Assembly (NCBI RefSeq): GCF_030812885.1
Contig: NZ_JAUSTO010000022.1
Coordinates: 1 to 25,005, forward strand
Source: Moryella indoligenes
GTDB lineage: Bacteria; Bacillota; Clostridia; Lachnospirales; Lachnospiraceae
Direction of reading: 5' to 3'
Length of the DNA stretch: 25,005 bases
Positions 6,850 to 14,678 of this stretch are shown here, one piece after another. Under the pieces are notes generated by a model. The model made no database searches. It was not told where the DNA came from and saw only the letters and a program-made list of their open reading frames with translations. Position 1 is the first letter of the stretch; each line of letters starts with the position of its first letter. The position numbers and the translations under genes are program-made.

Positions 6850-6889
6850 AAAAAAGGAGGACTTCTACACTTTGGCGTAAAAAGTCCTC
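6850..6889 (-). terminator. Conserved terminator before the sigma-like gene (element A)
   Basis: The minus strand reads GAGGACTT, a 17-base loop with TTTACGCCAAAGTGTAG, AAGTCCTC, C and six T. The stem and loop are almost identical to those at 21106-21147 in element B, although the DNA further upstream has diverged, so the whole hairpin including the loop seems to be under constraint. Confidence 0.7.
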
Positions 6890-6921
6890 TCGGCTTAAAA
6901 ACTAATGTTTTATATAATTTT

Positions 6922-7029
6922 CTATTTGGTCGTTTCTGGTAAAGTATTATTGCTATGTGTAAGCAATTCCAAGAATAAAAAAGGATAATTATATCGTTCT
7001 GTGAAAACCGAAACTATAAGTTTTGACAT
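6922..7029 (-). CDS. Possible 35-residue leader peptide between cargo and mobilization module
   Basis: A short frame begins at ATG 7029 after a good Shine-Dalgarno (GGAGGGATAATT) and stops at 6922. It starts MSKLIVSVFTERYNYPFLF and runs straight through the hairpin at 6974-7037, which suggests a leader peptide whose translation would open the terminator. No homologue is recognised. In element B, a 22-codon hydrophobic frame with a similar site sits at the same place (21209-21277). It may not be expressed. Confidence 0.35.
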   Translation of the reverse strand: MSKLIVSVFTERYNYPFLFLELLTHSNNTLPETTK

Positions 7030-7037
7030 AATTATCC
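6974..7037 (-). terminator. Terminator at the end of the ABC/ECF operon
   Basis: The minus strand reads GGATAATTAT, a 35-base loop, ATAATTATCC and six T: ten perfect pairs. It lies about 34 bases after the stop of the S-component gene, so it closes the transporter operon and insulates the mobilization genes. The loop is long, and the small frame at 6922-7029 starts inside the 5' arm. Confidence 0.65.
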
Positions 7038-7070
7038 CTCCATTATTTTCCCTCCTAAGTAAATTTATTA

Positions 7071-7655
7071 TTAAATCACTCCTGCTTTTTCAAAATGCTT
7101 TTTGAGTATCTTTGTTGCAACGAATGCTCCTATGCAAGCAAGAACAAATGTTATCAAGGCAAAGCCTACTGCCCATAAAACTTTGAAATAAGATAATGCT
7201 TCATTTATTTGTGCTTCACTCATTTTCCATTTTGATGCTCTTTCCACAAAAGAAGCTGTTCCGAATAAAATCACAGGAATTACTGTCCCTAAAAAATCCG
7301 CTAATGCAAATATCCCATATCCAATAATCATTCGTCCCTTGCTCTCATAATTTCCTATAATCAAATCACATATAATTCCACCGATTACAGCAAAGACTGC
7401 ATGAGGCAAATGTCCTCCTGACAATGCAATTAAACCAAGAAGCGTTCCTGATATTGTAAATACGCCCTTCTTTTTAACTTTCAAAGCCATAAGGATATAA
7501 ACGGTAGCAGCTACCATAAAGCTAACTCCTGAAGCAATAAATCCTCCAATCACTGTTGTTGCCATAGCAAATGCAACCGCCATGTATATGACAATTCCAA
7601 TTGCATTAAAGATTCCGATTGTAATAAAATCACGACCATTTAATTTGTTTTTCAT
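7071..7655 (-). CDS. ECF transporter substrate-binding S component, MptD/Trep_Strep type
   Basis: 194 residues, about six hydrophobic segments, ATG at 7655 after AGGAGG. The start (LNGRDFITIGIFNAIGIVIYM) and the middle (GHLPHAVFAVIGGIICDLI, then GYGIFALADFLG) fit the Trep_Strep/MptD group of S components. These membrane proteins bind the substrate of an energy-coupling factor importer; the natural substrates of this group are poorly known. It follows the T component by 10 bases and ends the seven-gene cargo block. With the neighbouring ABC pair, it resembles the uptake part of siderophore loci, so a metal chelate is a reasonable but unproven substrate. Confidence 0.75.
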   Translation of the reverse strand: MKNKLNGRDFITIGIFNAIGIVIYMAVAFAMATTVIGGFIASGVSFMVAATVYILMALKVKKKGVFTISGTLLGLIALSGGHLPHAVFAVIGGIICDLIIGNYESKGRMIIGYGIFALADFLGTVIPVILFGTASFVERASKWKMSEAQINEALSYFKVLWAVGFALITFVLACIGAFVATKILKKHFEKAGVI

Positions 7656-7665
7656 AAAAGTCCTC

Positions 7666-8367
7666 CTAATAAATTTTCTGTATTACTATCACAAGAGCAA
7701 TCATCAAAGCTCCTAATAGTCCAATCAACAAATCCGTTGTTCTAAACCTCAATTTTGTTAATGTAACCCTGTTCTCATCACTATCAAGTCCTCTAATGAG
7801 TGCTGAAGCTGACAGTTCATCTGAAATCTTAATCATTCTCATTAAAAGCGGAACAAGCGTATATTCAATATATTTAATTGGATGTAGCAAGGGGAAAAAT
7901 CTACTTGTTACGATTCCTCGAATCTTCATATTCTCTTTTAATGCCTTGAGTTCTATTTTTATAGTTGGTACAAACCTAAGCAAAACACTAAAAGGTATAC
8001 CAATGCTTCTTGGTACTTTCATTCTATTTAATGCTTCAAGCATTTCACTTACACTTGTAGTCTTTGTTATATATCCACCAAACATAGCAATTAAGGTCAT
8101 CCTTGATGCAAAGTAAATAAACATATATATTGCAAATACGATACTTGCTTCACAAAACTTTCCAAGCCATAACTCTATGCAGTATAAAATCACAAAAAAC
8201 AAAATAAAGCGTAATGCTCTTTTCCACATACTGCTGTATACATACAGAAAAAAGGCAAAGAGAATCAGTCCGAAAAGTAGAATTGTATCGCTTATAAAAA
8301 AGCTCGTAAATCCAACAATTGGAAGTAGAGTAAGTTTTATTCTCGGATCGACTGTTTTTCTATCCAT
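7666..8367 (-). CDS. ECF transporter transmembrane T component (EcfT/CbiQ family)
   Basis: 233 residues from the ATG at 8367 (GAGGAGG upstream; a TTG one codon earlier is possible). Several hydrophobic helices lie in the first half and one at the C-terminus. The cytoplasmic region carries the two coupling-helix motifs expected of CbiQ/EcfT: ENMKIRGIVTSRF and SASALIRGLDSDENR, each with the A/IRG core that contacts the ATPases. It begins 4 bases after the double ATPase gene and sits before the S component, completing an A-A'-T-S module. Confidence 0.85.
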   Translation of the reverse strand: MDRKTVDPRIKLTLLPIVGFTSFFISDTILLFGLILFAFFLYVYSSMWKRALRFILFFVILYCIELWLGKFCEASIVFAIYMFIYFASRMTLIAMFGGYITKTTSVSEMLEALNRMKVPRSIGIPFSVLLRFVPTIKIELKALKENMKIRGIVTSRFFPLLHPIKYIEYTLVPLLMRMIKISDELSASALIRGLDSDENRVTLTKLRFRTTDLLIGLLGALMIALVIVIQKIY

Positions 8368-8371
8368 CAAG

Positions 8372-9877
8372 TTATCTACCTCCTCTCATCTTGTCCAATA
8401 TGAGAATTTTATTACTTTCACTCATATTCAAAACACTTTCTATTTTTCCATCTCCCATTACCCAGAGCTTACTCACTGTGTTCGCTAAAAACTCAAAATC
8501 ATGACTTATCACCAAAACTGTTGTTCCATTTTTTAATTGTTCTTCAATTAATTTTGCCACTGAAAGCATTGAGTCTTTATCACAACCTGATGTTGGTTCA
8601 TCATAGATAAAAACTTTTGCCTGTTTCATCATTCCACAAGCTATTGTGAGTCTTTGTTTTTCTCCTCTTGATAAAGCAAACGGATGCTTATCAATGTATT
8701 TATCTAAGCCAAGTACATTCAAAATAGACTTTGCCTTTTGAGTATTTTCTTTTTTATCTTTACTTGAAATACCAAGCAGCATTTCATCAAGTACACTTTC
8801 CGAAAACAACTGATAGTCTGAATCTTGAAAGACAAAATATGACATATCCATTAAATCTTTATGATTAAGCGAATTATCTTTCCCCGTCCATATCTTCCCC
8901 TCTTTTATCTTCTCAAGTCCTGAAATCACTCTTGCAAAGGTAGTTTTTCCGGTACCATTTAAGCCGATAAGACCAATGGCTATTCCGCACTCCATATTAA
9001 AATCAAGATGATTTAAAATGTACTGTTTTTGCTTCTTTCCATCCTTAGCTACATTCGGATAGCAAAATCTCAAGCCTTTTCCGTTTATACTTTCATCATT
9101 TAATTGATATGAGTCTTTCTTCTCACTTATCCTATATTCTTCTAATTCAAGAGTTCTTAGTCCATTCTCATCCCAAAACTCCCCTTCAAGATGAATAACT
9201 TCTTCCCGACTCAAGTCCAGTGCAATTTCTCCATCTTTCACCAAAAGAAAACGGTCAAATAAAGATTTTACATAGTACAAACGATGTTCAATTAGAACAA
9301 CTGTTGTTCCTTTTTTCTTTAATTTTTCCAAAATTAAAAATAGGTCAAATGTTGCTTTCATATCCAAATTTGCTGAAGGTTCATCTAAAATTAAAACTTT
9401 CGGATTCATCGCATAGATACTTGCAATAGCTATCTTTTGTTTCTGTCCGCTTGATAATTCAAAAACAGATTTTCCTTTCAGTTCCTCAATATCCAGTTCT
9501 GCATATACTTCTTCTACTCTCTGTTTTATTTCATCTCTTGATTTGCAAATGGTTTGAAGCCCAAAAGCTATTTCTTCATCTGTCGTTGTCGTAAAAAATT
9601 GACTTCTTGGATCTTGAAATACAGTCCCTACAATATGCCCTATTTCATGAAGCGATAATTTGCTTATATCTTTTCCGGACGCAAAGGCTTCCCCTTTCAT
9701 TTTGCCTTTGTAATAATGTGGAATAAGACCATTCATCACACTTCCAAGAGTACTTTTACCACTTCCACTTTTCCCTGAAATTAAAACAAATTCACCTTTT
9801 CTAATTTCAAGATTGACATTTTTTAAAGCAGTTCGTCCATCTTCCCATTCATAATAAACATTTTTTAGCAAAATCAT
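8372..9877 (-). CDS. ECF-type ABC ATPase with two fused nucleotide-binding domains
   Basis: 501 residues. The first domain has Walker A GKSGSGKSTLGS (about residue 34), a Q-loop in TVFQDPRSQF, signature LSSGQKQKIAIA and Walker B KVLILDEPSANLD. The second has GLNGTGKTTFAR (about residue 305), YFVFQDSDYQLF, signature LSRGEKQRLTIACG and VFIYDEPTSGCD, with switch histidines IEHRL and ISHDF. Fusing both ATPases in one chain is common in ECF modules of this type. It begins 2 bases after the ABC half-transporter gene, so the five transport genes read as one operon. Both catalytic sites look intact. Confidence 0.9.
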   Translation of the reverse strand: MILLKNVYYEWEDGRTALKNVNLEIRKGEFVLISGKSGSGKSTLGSVMNGLIPHYYKGKMKGEAFASGKDISKLSLHEIGHIVGTVFQDPRSQFFTTTTDEEIAFGLQTICKSRDEIKQRVEEVYAELDIEELKGKSVFELSSGQKQKIAIASIYAMNPKVLILDEPSANLDMKATFDLFLILEKLKKKGTTVVLIEHRLYYVKSLFDRFLLVKDGEIALDLSREEVIHLEGEFWDENGLRTLELEEYRISEKKDSYQLNDESINGKGLRFCYPNVAKDGKKQKQYILNHLDFNMECGIAIGLIGLNGTGKTTFARVISGLEKIKEGKIWTGKDNSLNHKDLMDMSYFVFQDSDYQLFSESVLDEMLLGISSKDKKENTQKAKSILNVLGLDKYIDKHPFALSRGEKQRLTIACGMMKQAKVFIYDEPTSGCDKDSMLSVAKLIEEQLKNGTTVLVISHDFEFLANTVSKLWVMGDGKIESVLNMSESNKILILDKMRGGR

Positions 9878-9879
9878 GG

Positions 9880-11589
9880 TTATACCTCATACTGAGCTTT
9901 CCATAATTTTGTGTAGTAACCATTTTTTGCAAGAAGTTCGCCATGCTTTCCTTTTTCAAGTAAATTTCCTTTTTGAAATACGAGAATTTGGTCAGCTTTT
10001 TGAATTGTTTTTAAATGATGAGCCACTACAAGTACAGTTCTATTCTTTGCAAGTTCTGTAATAGCATCCTGTATCAAAGATTCGTTTACAGGATCAACAT
10101 TACTTGTCATTTCATCAAGAATTAAAATCGGTGCATCTTTTAGAAAAGCTCTTGCAATAGATATTCTTTGTCTTTGTCCACCTGATAAAATTCCTCCATT
10201 TTCGCCAATATCAGTTTCATAACCTTTTGGTAAGCTCATAATGAAATCATGTATCCTTGCCTTCTTTGCAGCTTTAATGATTTCCTCTTTTGTAGCTCCT
10301 TTTTTACCTACTCTAATATTTTCTTCAATCGTGTTATCGAATAGTTGAACATTTTGCATGACAATACTGATACGATCCAAAAGCTCATCATAAGGAATAT
10401 CCCTTATATCAGTTCCTCCGAGTGTAATTTTCCCTTTATGCACATCATAAAATCTTAGAAGTAAGTTTGTTATAGTAGTCTTTCCACTACCTGATTCTCC
10501 AACTAAGGCTGTCATTGTTTTTTCAGCAATAGAAAAACTCAATTTTTCCATTTTAAATTCATCTTTTTCATAGGAAAAATCTATGTTTTCAAAAGCTATA
10601 TCATTATCTTTCGGAACAATTCCATTCACTTTATCCGGGATTACATCTGCATATAAAATTCTTGAAAGTCTTTCGTAACTATCTACCGCCGAAACATAGT
10701 ACATATAGTGTTGTTCCATAGAAGCGAACGGCTTATAAAACTCTTTTGAAATTACCGCAAAGATAATAAAATTAAGCACATCGAGATTTCCCTTTATAAC
10801 AAGTATTGCTCCTGCAATTAAAAGAACTAAATATCCAATATCCAGTAAAAAACCAAATATAGATAACTGTTTTGCCTTGAATCTTGAAGCTGCTTTACTT
10901 GTTTCTCCGAACTTTTTCGTTTTGTTCATAAGCTCATTATCTAAGCTCTTATTGTTTGAAAAACTCTTTAGTACAGGTATTCCTCTAACATATTCAACAA
11001 ATAAGCTAACCATATCAAGAAGTGCTGAGTTGTTCTGATTTTCTATTTTTTCAGATTGCTTAATTGTCAGATATAGAAAGATAAGTGCAATCGGAACAGA
11101 TACAGCCATAATAATAGCAAGTTTGAAATCAATACTTGCAAGACCAACAAATACGACTGCACCTATCAAAAAATCACCAAACATTCTTGACCACATGTGT
11201 CCTACAACAAGGGACATATTATCAACATCTTTGTGTAAAATTGTATTGATCTCGCCCAGTCTTTCGTTGGTATAAAATCCTAAGCTGAATTTTTTTAATT
11301 TGATAATCATGCGTTCTCTGATTTGCTGAACAATATCAAAACCTGCACTATGCTTTTTCATATCTGCAACCATATTACAAATACCTTTGAACACTACAAG
11401 TAATCCAATCGCAATAAAATATTTATATAGACTTGCTAAGCTCGTTCCATCGAATATTTGGAACAGTATAGAAAATACGATCACAATCATAGCTATGGAG
11501 CTTAGTCCATAAAGGGCAAAGAATACACTCGATATAATCAAATCTCTCTTGCCAGTTTTTGTAAGTAGTTTTAACATTTCTCTAAACAT
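9880..11589 (-). CDS. ABC half-transporter (membrane domain plus ATPase), partner 2
   Basis: 569 residues: a six-helix exporter-type membrane domain (about 1-310) then an ATPase with Walker A VGESGSGKTTITN (about 365), LSGGQRQRISIARA, Walker B PILILDEMTSNVDP and a switch His in VVAHHLKT. The residue after Walker B is Met in place of the expected second acidic or proline context (DEMTS), as often seen in such pairs. The ATG at 11589 overlaps the end of the upstream half-transporter by 8 bases, so the two are coupled and probably form a heterodimer. YbtP/YbtQ, IrtAB and equibactin-type loci use paired exporter-fold ABCs to import siderophores; a drug exporter is the alternative. Confidence 0.85.
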   Translation of the reverse strand: MFREMLKLLTKTGKRDLIISSVFFALYGLSSIAMIVIVFSILFQIFDGTSLASLYKYFIAIGLLVVFKGICNMVADMKKHSAGFDIVQQIRERMIIKLKKFSLGFYTNERLGEINTILHKDVDNMSLVVGHMWSRMFGDFLIGAVVFVGLASIDFKLAIIMAVSVPIALIFLYLTIKQSEKIENQNNSALLDMVSLFVEYVRGIPVLKSFSNNKSLDNELMNKTKKFGETSKAASRFKAKQLSIFGFLLDIGYLVLLIAGAILVIKGNLDVLNFIIFAVISKEFYKPFASMEQHYMYYVSAVDSYERLSRILYADVIPDKVNGIVPKDNDIAFENIDFSYEKDEFKMEKLSFSIAEKTMTALVGESGSGKTTITNLLLRFYDVHKGKITLGGTDIRDIPYDELLDRISIVMQNVQLFDNTIEENIRVGKKGATKEEIIKAAKKARIHDFIMSLPKGYETDIGENGGILSGGQRQRISIARAFLKDAPILILDEMTSNVDPVNESLIQDAITELAKNRTVLVVAHHLKTIQKADQILVFQKGNLLEKGKHGELLAKNGYYTKLWKAQYEV

Positions 11590-13321
11590 TTTCTGTTACC
11601 ACCTCTTTCAAATTCCATCTATCTACCTTGTTCTGTGCTTCAACCATATTCTTATAAAAATCACATCTTTTCATCAGCTCTTCATGGCTTCCTGCATCAA
11701 GAACAACACCCTTATCCATAACAATAATTTGGTCTGAATCTCTAATCGTATTTAGATGATGAGCAATTGTAATGATGGTTTTATCCTTGCTTAAATCGTC
11801 AATTGCTTCGCCGATAAGTCTTTCATTTTCACTATCAACAGCCGCCATTGCTTCATCTAATATTAAAATCGGTGCATTTTTCAGTATCATTCTTGCTATA
11901 GAGATTCTTTGTTTTTCTCCACCGGATAACTTAACTCCCATTTCACCTACTCGTGTTTCATATCCATTTGGCAATGCTGAAATAAAATTATGGCATCTTG
12001 CTTTTTTAGCAGCTTCTATGACTTCTTCTTTTGTTGCATTTAGTTTTCCAATTGCTATATTTTCAAAAATACTTAAGTCAAAAAGGATAACTTCTTGTTG
12101 CACACTACCAATCAGCATTGAGATATTTTCTTGACTATATTCTTTTATATCTTTTCCATTTATCAGTATTTGTCCTTCATCTGCATCCCAAAATCCCATA
12201 AGCAAATTAGATACCGTACTCTTTCCACAACCGCTTGCTCCTACAAAGGCGTTCAAACTATTTTTCTTAAAATTCAAATTGATATTTTTAAGCTCAAAGC
12301 TATCTTTTCCGTATGCAAAATTCACATCTTTAAATTCTATGTTTCCAAATTCTAAACCTTGTTCTGTCTTTTTGTTTGGAAGTGGAACTGTTAATACTTT
12401 CCCTATCGCCTTTAACGCTTCCTTAAACACAATAGAAAAATGTTGCAATGTAGCTGTCTTACTTATAGAAGCAGTAAAAGCAGACGATAAAATAATGGCA
12501 AGGATAAAATTAGGCGTTGTAATATTTCCATGATAAAGAAATATGCTTCCCAAAATCATGACAATAACCACTCCAATTTCCATAAATATGTCAATGAGTC
12601 CCATTGGAATTGTAACCATCCCCATGCTCTTTTTAACCCAGTAAATATATTCTCTTGCCGTTTTTAATGTTCTTTCACTAATCTCCTCTTCTTTAGCAAA
12701 AGCCTTAATCACAGAAATATTTTTTACATATTCCATTAGCTCTTCTCTCATTCTGTTTTCATGATTGAAGTAAATCGCAAAGTTTTTATCCATTGTTTTC
12801 TGTGAAAGAACTTTTACCAAATACATGAGTGGAACTCCGGCAATCATCCCAAGAGCAAGACGCCAATCCACAAAAATCATAGCTACAAAAATAATGGTAG
12901 GCAGAAGTGTAACTGACATTATTTCAGGGAGACCATGAGCAAGATATACTTCCACTTGTTCTACATCATGTTGGACAATGTTGGTAAGCTCTCCTGTATT
13001 ATGTTCTTTAAAGAATCCCAAACTTAGTTTTTTCAGATGACCGATAATATCTAACCTAAGTTCTGTTAATTTTTCGTATGCTTTCTCATGGGCAACCTTT
13101 GTTGCAAAATAATAAAACACTCCTTTTAATACAAACGATATAAAGATTCCCAAGAATATATACTTTAAATTACCTTCGTTAATATTGTTTGTGATTAAAG
13201 AACTAATCAAATATACAAGTAAGATTTGTGGTATCAAATCAAATACTATTTTTAAAGCAAGAAGTGAATTGGATAAACTATTTTTCCCAATCACTTTTTT
13301 CCTTAATTCTTTTTCCGGCAT
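11582..13321 (-). CDS. ABC half-transporter (membrane domain plus ATPase), partner 1
   Basis: 579 residues from the ATG at 13321, which has AAGGAG about 9 bases upstream; a TTG six codons earlier overlaps that ribosome site and is unlikely. A six-helix membrane domain comes first, then an ATPase with Walker A VGASGCGKSTVSN (about 360), signature LSGGEKQRISIAR, Walker B PILILDEAMAAVDSE and TIAHHLNT. It is the first gene of the transport operon and follows a perfect palindrome that matches sites in the tetR promoter. It overlaps its partner by 8 bases. Together with the ECF genes it probably forms a two-transporter uptake route. Confidence 0.87.
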   Translation of the reverse strand: MPEKELRKKVIGKNSLSNSLLALKIVFDLIPQILLVYLISSLITNNINEGNLKYIFLGIFISFVLKGVFYYFATKVAHEKAYEKLTELRLDIIGHLKKLSLGFFKEHNTGELTNIVQHDVEQVEVYLAHGLPEIMSVTLLPTIIFVAMIFVDWRLALGMIAGVPLMYLVKVLSQKTMDKNFAIYFNHENRMREELMEYVKNISVIKAFAKEEEISERTLKTAREYIYWVKKSMGMVTIPMGLIDIFMEIGVVIVMILGSIFLYHGNITTPNFILAIILSSAFTASISKTATLQHFSIVFKEALKAIGKVLTVPLPNKKTEQGLEFGNIEFKDVNFAYGKDSFELKNINLNFKKNSLNAFVGASGCGKSTVSNLLMGFWDADEGQILINGKDIKEYSQENISMLIGSVQQEVILFDLSIFENIAIGKLNATKEEVIEAAKKARCHNFISALPNGYETRVGEMGVKLSGGEKQRISIARMILKNAPILILDEAMAAVDSENERLIGEAIDDLSKDKTIITIAHHLNTIRDSDQIIVMDKGVVLDAGSHEELMKRCDFYKNMVEAQNKVDRWNLKEVVTENV

Positions 13322-13345
13322 GAACAACTCTCCTTTCAAAATTGA

Positions 13346-13371
13346 ATAATATTGAATTTTAATTCAGTATT
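13346..13371 (-). promoter_or_regulatory. Palindromic operator and -10 before the ABC operon
   Basis: AATATTGAATT-TT-AATTCAGTATT (13348-13371) is a 24-bp palindrome with one mismatch between its 11-base arms. The same half-sites, AATACTGAAT and ATTCAATATT, occur in the tetR promoter region at 14624 and 14656. A TATTAT hexamer (minus strand, 13346-13351) overlaps it and can serve as a -10. This is the expected position for repression by the TetR protein of this element. Confidence 0.6.
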
Positions 13372-13384
13372 AAGGTTTAAAGTA

Positions 13385-13409
13385 AGACTTTGCTGATTAC
13401 GCAAAGTCT
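13385..13409 (-). terminator. Hairpin between the clbS-like gene and the ABC operon
   Basis: AGACTTTGC-GTAATCA-GCAAAGTCT is a perfect 9-bp inverted repeat, followed on the minus strand by TACTTT. It lies 53 bases after the clbS-like stop and would end the tetR-clbS transcript, leaving the ABC operon to its own promoter. The T tract is weak. Confidence 0.5.
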
Positions 13410-13461
13410 ATTTTATCCGATCACTATATTTTTTTAAATTACTGTATCAGCAAATCAAAAA

Positions 13462-13980
13462 TTATAGCACAATCTTTTTCCATTTTCTAATCTTAGTTCT
13501 AAACGTTCCAAAAGGGGCAACCGTATTAACATGAATAAACTTATAAACTTCCCATGTCGCTGTTTTAGTAGCTTCATCAGCCCATTTTCTCATATGCGGT
13601 TGAAATAATTCTTCTTCACTTAGTGTATCAATCATTGTATAGATAGATATAATATTTTCTTTCAATCGTTTCTTTAATTCTTCTATCGATAAATGAGCAT
13701 AAGTATCGGTAAACCACTGATATAATTCTCCAAGTTGATTCCATTTAAACATATCCGACGGTGTCTTTACTTCAAAACCGTTTTTCTCATCTTTTTCCCA
13801 TTTCAAAACTAATGTTGTCCATCCGAGTTGATAAGCAAGATTTTCTGCTGGTGTTCTGTCAACTTCAGGGACTCTCTTATCTTTGAGAGATTCAGGAATA
13901 ATATCAAATTCAGAAATATACTTTTCAAAACTTTTATTTATCTCAGATTTCAGTTCTTCTTTATCTTTATATATCTTCAA
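13462..13980 (-). CDS. ClbS/DfsB family four-helix protein (DUF1706)
   Basis: 172 residues, TTG start at 13980 with GGAGGA 7-8 bases upstream. It matches the DUF1706/DfsB family: the motif RTPAENLAYQLGWTTLVLKWE, then TYAHLSIEELKKRL, ELFQPHMRKWADEATKTATWEVYKF, and a C-terminal HVNTVAPFGTFRTKIRKWKK. ClbS, the best-known member, detoxifies colibactin by opening its cyclopropane ring; most members have no known substrate. It lies 50 bases after tetR, likely cotranscribed. As cargo it could protect against a small molecule that the transporters also handle, but this is speculation. Confidence 0.75.
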   Translation of the reverse strand: MKIYKDKEELKSEINKSFEKYISEFDIIPESLKDKRVPEVDRTPAENLAYQLGWTTLVLKWEKDEKNGFEVKTPSDMFKWNQLGELYQWFTDTYAHLSIEELKKRLKENIISIYTMIDTLSEEELFQPHMRKWADEATKTATWEVYKFIHVNTVAPFGTFRTKIRKWKKIVL

Positions 13981-14030
13981 AATATCTCCTCCAAAAATTT
14001 AAATTTATCGCATTTAAATATCAAATCAAC

Positions 14031-14603
14031 TTACAATGATTCCACTCCCTTGTAATAACACTTTGCAATAAGTTTTAGCATATCTTTTGCCCACTTTTCA
14101 CTTTGATAATGCCTTGCTATTTCAAGAAGTCCCTCTGTAAAGTTACTGGCTAAAATATGGGCAAGCATTGGATCATATTCCTGTTTCGATTGTCTTTTTA
14201 AACTTACTTCAATATGAACCTGCATTTGCGATATGAGTTTTTGTTTTGCTTCTGTATGCTTTGTACCTGAGCTTTTATCCATTAAAATAATTAACTTCTT
14301 ACGATCTTTTAAAAGTTCATGAATATAATTTTCTCCAACTTCATCAAACCTTTCAGAAGCAGAACCTTTTTCCAAAGATTCTTCCTCATTAAAAGCTGAC
14401 TCGAAGTTTATATAAACAGAACTTACTACTGCATCAAACAAAACTGCCTTATTTTTGAAATAGGTATAAATTAGTGCCACAGGAATATCTGCTTCTTTTG
14501 CAATTTCTGTTAATTTGGCACCTCTATAATCCTTTTTATAAAATACTTTTTCTGCTGCTTCGAGTATTCTATTTCTAACTTCTTCTTTTAATACTTGTGC
14601 CAT
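14031..14603 (-). CDS. TetR family transcriptional regulator
   Basis: 190 residues, ATG at 14603. Residues 8-55 form the helix-turn-helix: EVRNRILEAAEKVFYKKDYRG, then LTEIAKEADIPVALIYTYFKNKAVLFDAVV. The rest is a helical ligand-binding domain with no recognisable ligand class. It heads the cargo block of element A, just after the recombinase gene end, and probably represses both its own promoter (half-sites at 14624 and 14656) and the ABC operon (palindrome at 13348-13371). Ligand and inducer are unknown. Confidence 0.85.
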   Translation of the reverse strand: MAQVLKEEVRNRILEAAEKVFYKKDYRGAKLTEIAKEADIPVALIYTYFKNKAVLFDAVVSSVYINFESAFNEEESLEKGSASERFDEVGENYIHELLKDRKKLIILMDKSSGTKHTEAKQKLISQMQVHIEVSLKRQSKQEYDPMLAHILASNFTEGLLEIARHYQSEKWAKDMLKLIAKCYYKGVESL

Positions 14604-14623
14604 AGCACACCTCTTTCTATTCC

Positions 14624-14671
14624 AATACTGAATCTATATTTAATAATAAATTAAAATTCAATATTTGTCAA
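14624..14671 (-). promoter_or_regulatory. tetR promoter with TetR half-sites
   Basis: The minus strand has TTGACA (14666-14671), a 17-base spacer and TATTAT (14643-14648): a near-consensus promoter. Half-sites ATTCAATATT (14656-14665) and AATACTGAAT (14624-14633) flank the -10; they are the arms of the palindrome at 13348-13371 set further apart. Autoregulation is the natural reading. Confidence 0.65.
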
Positions 14672-14678
14672 GATAGAT

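Noticed and set aside
9880..13321. ABC pair as a TetAB(60)/PatAB-type drug exporter
   Set aside because: Not excluded, but the direct operon link with a full ECF importer favours the siderophore-uptake reading; a phylogeny would decide.
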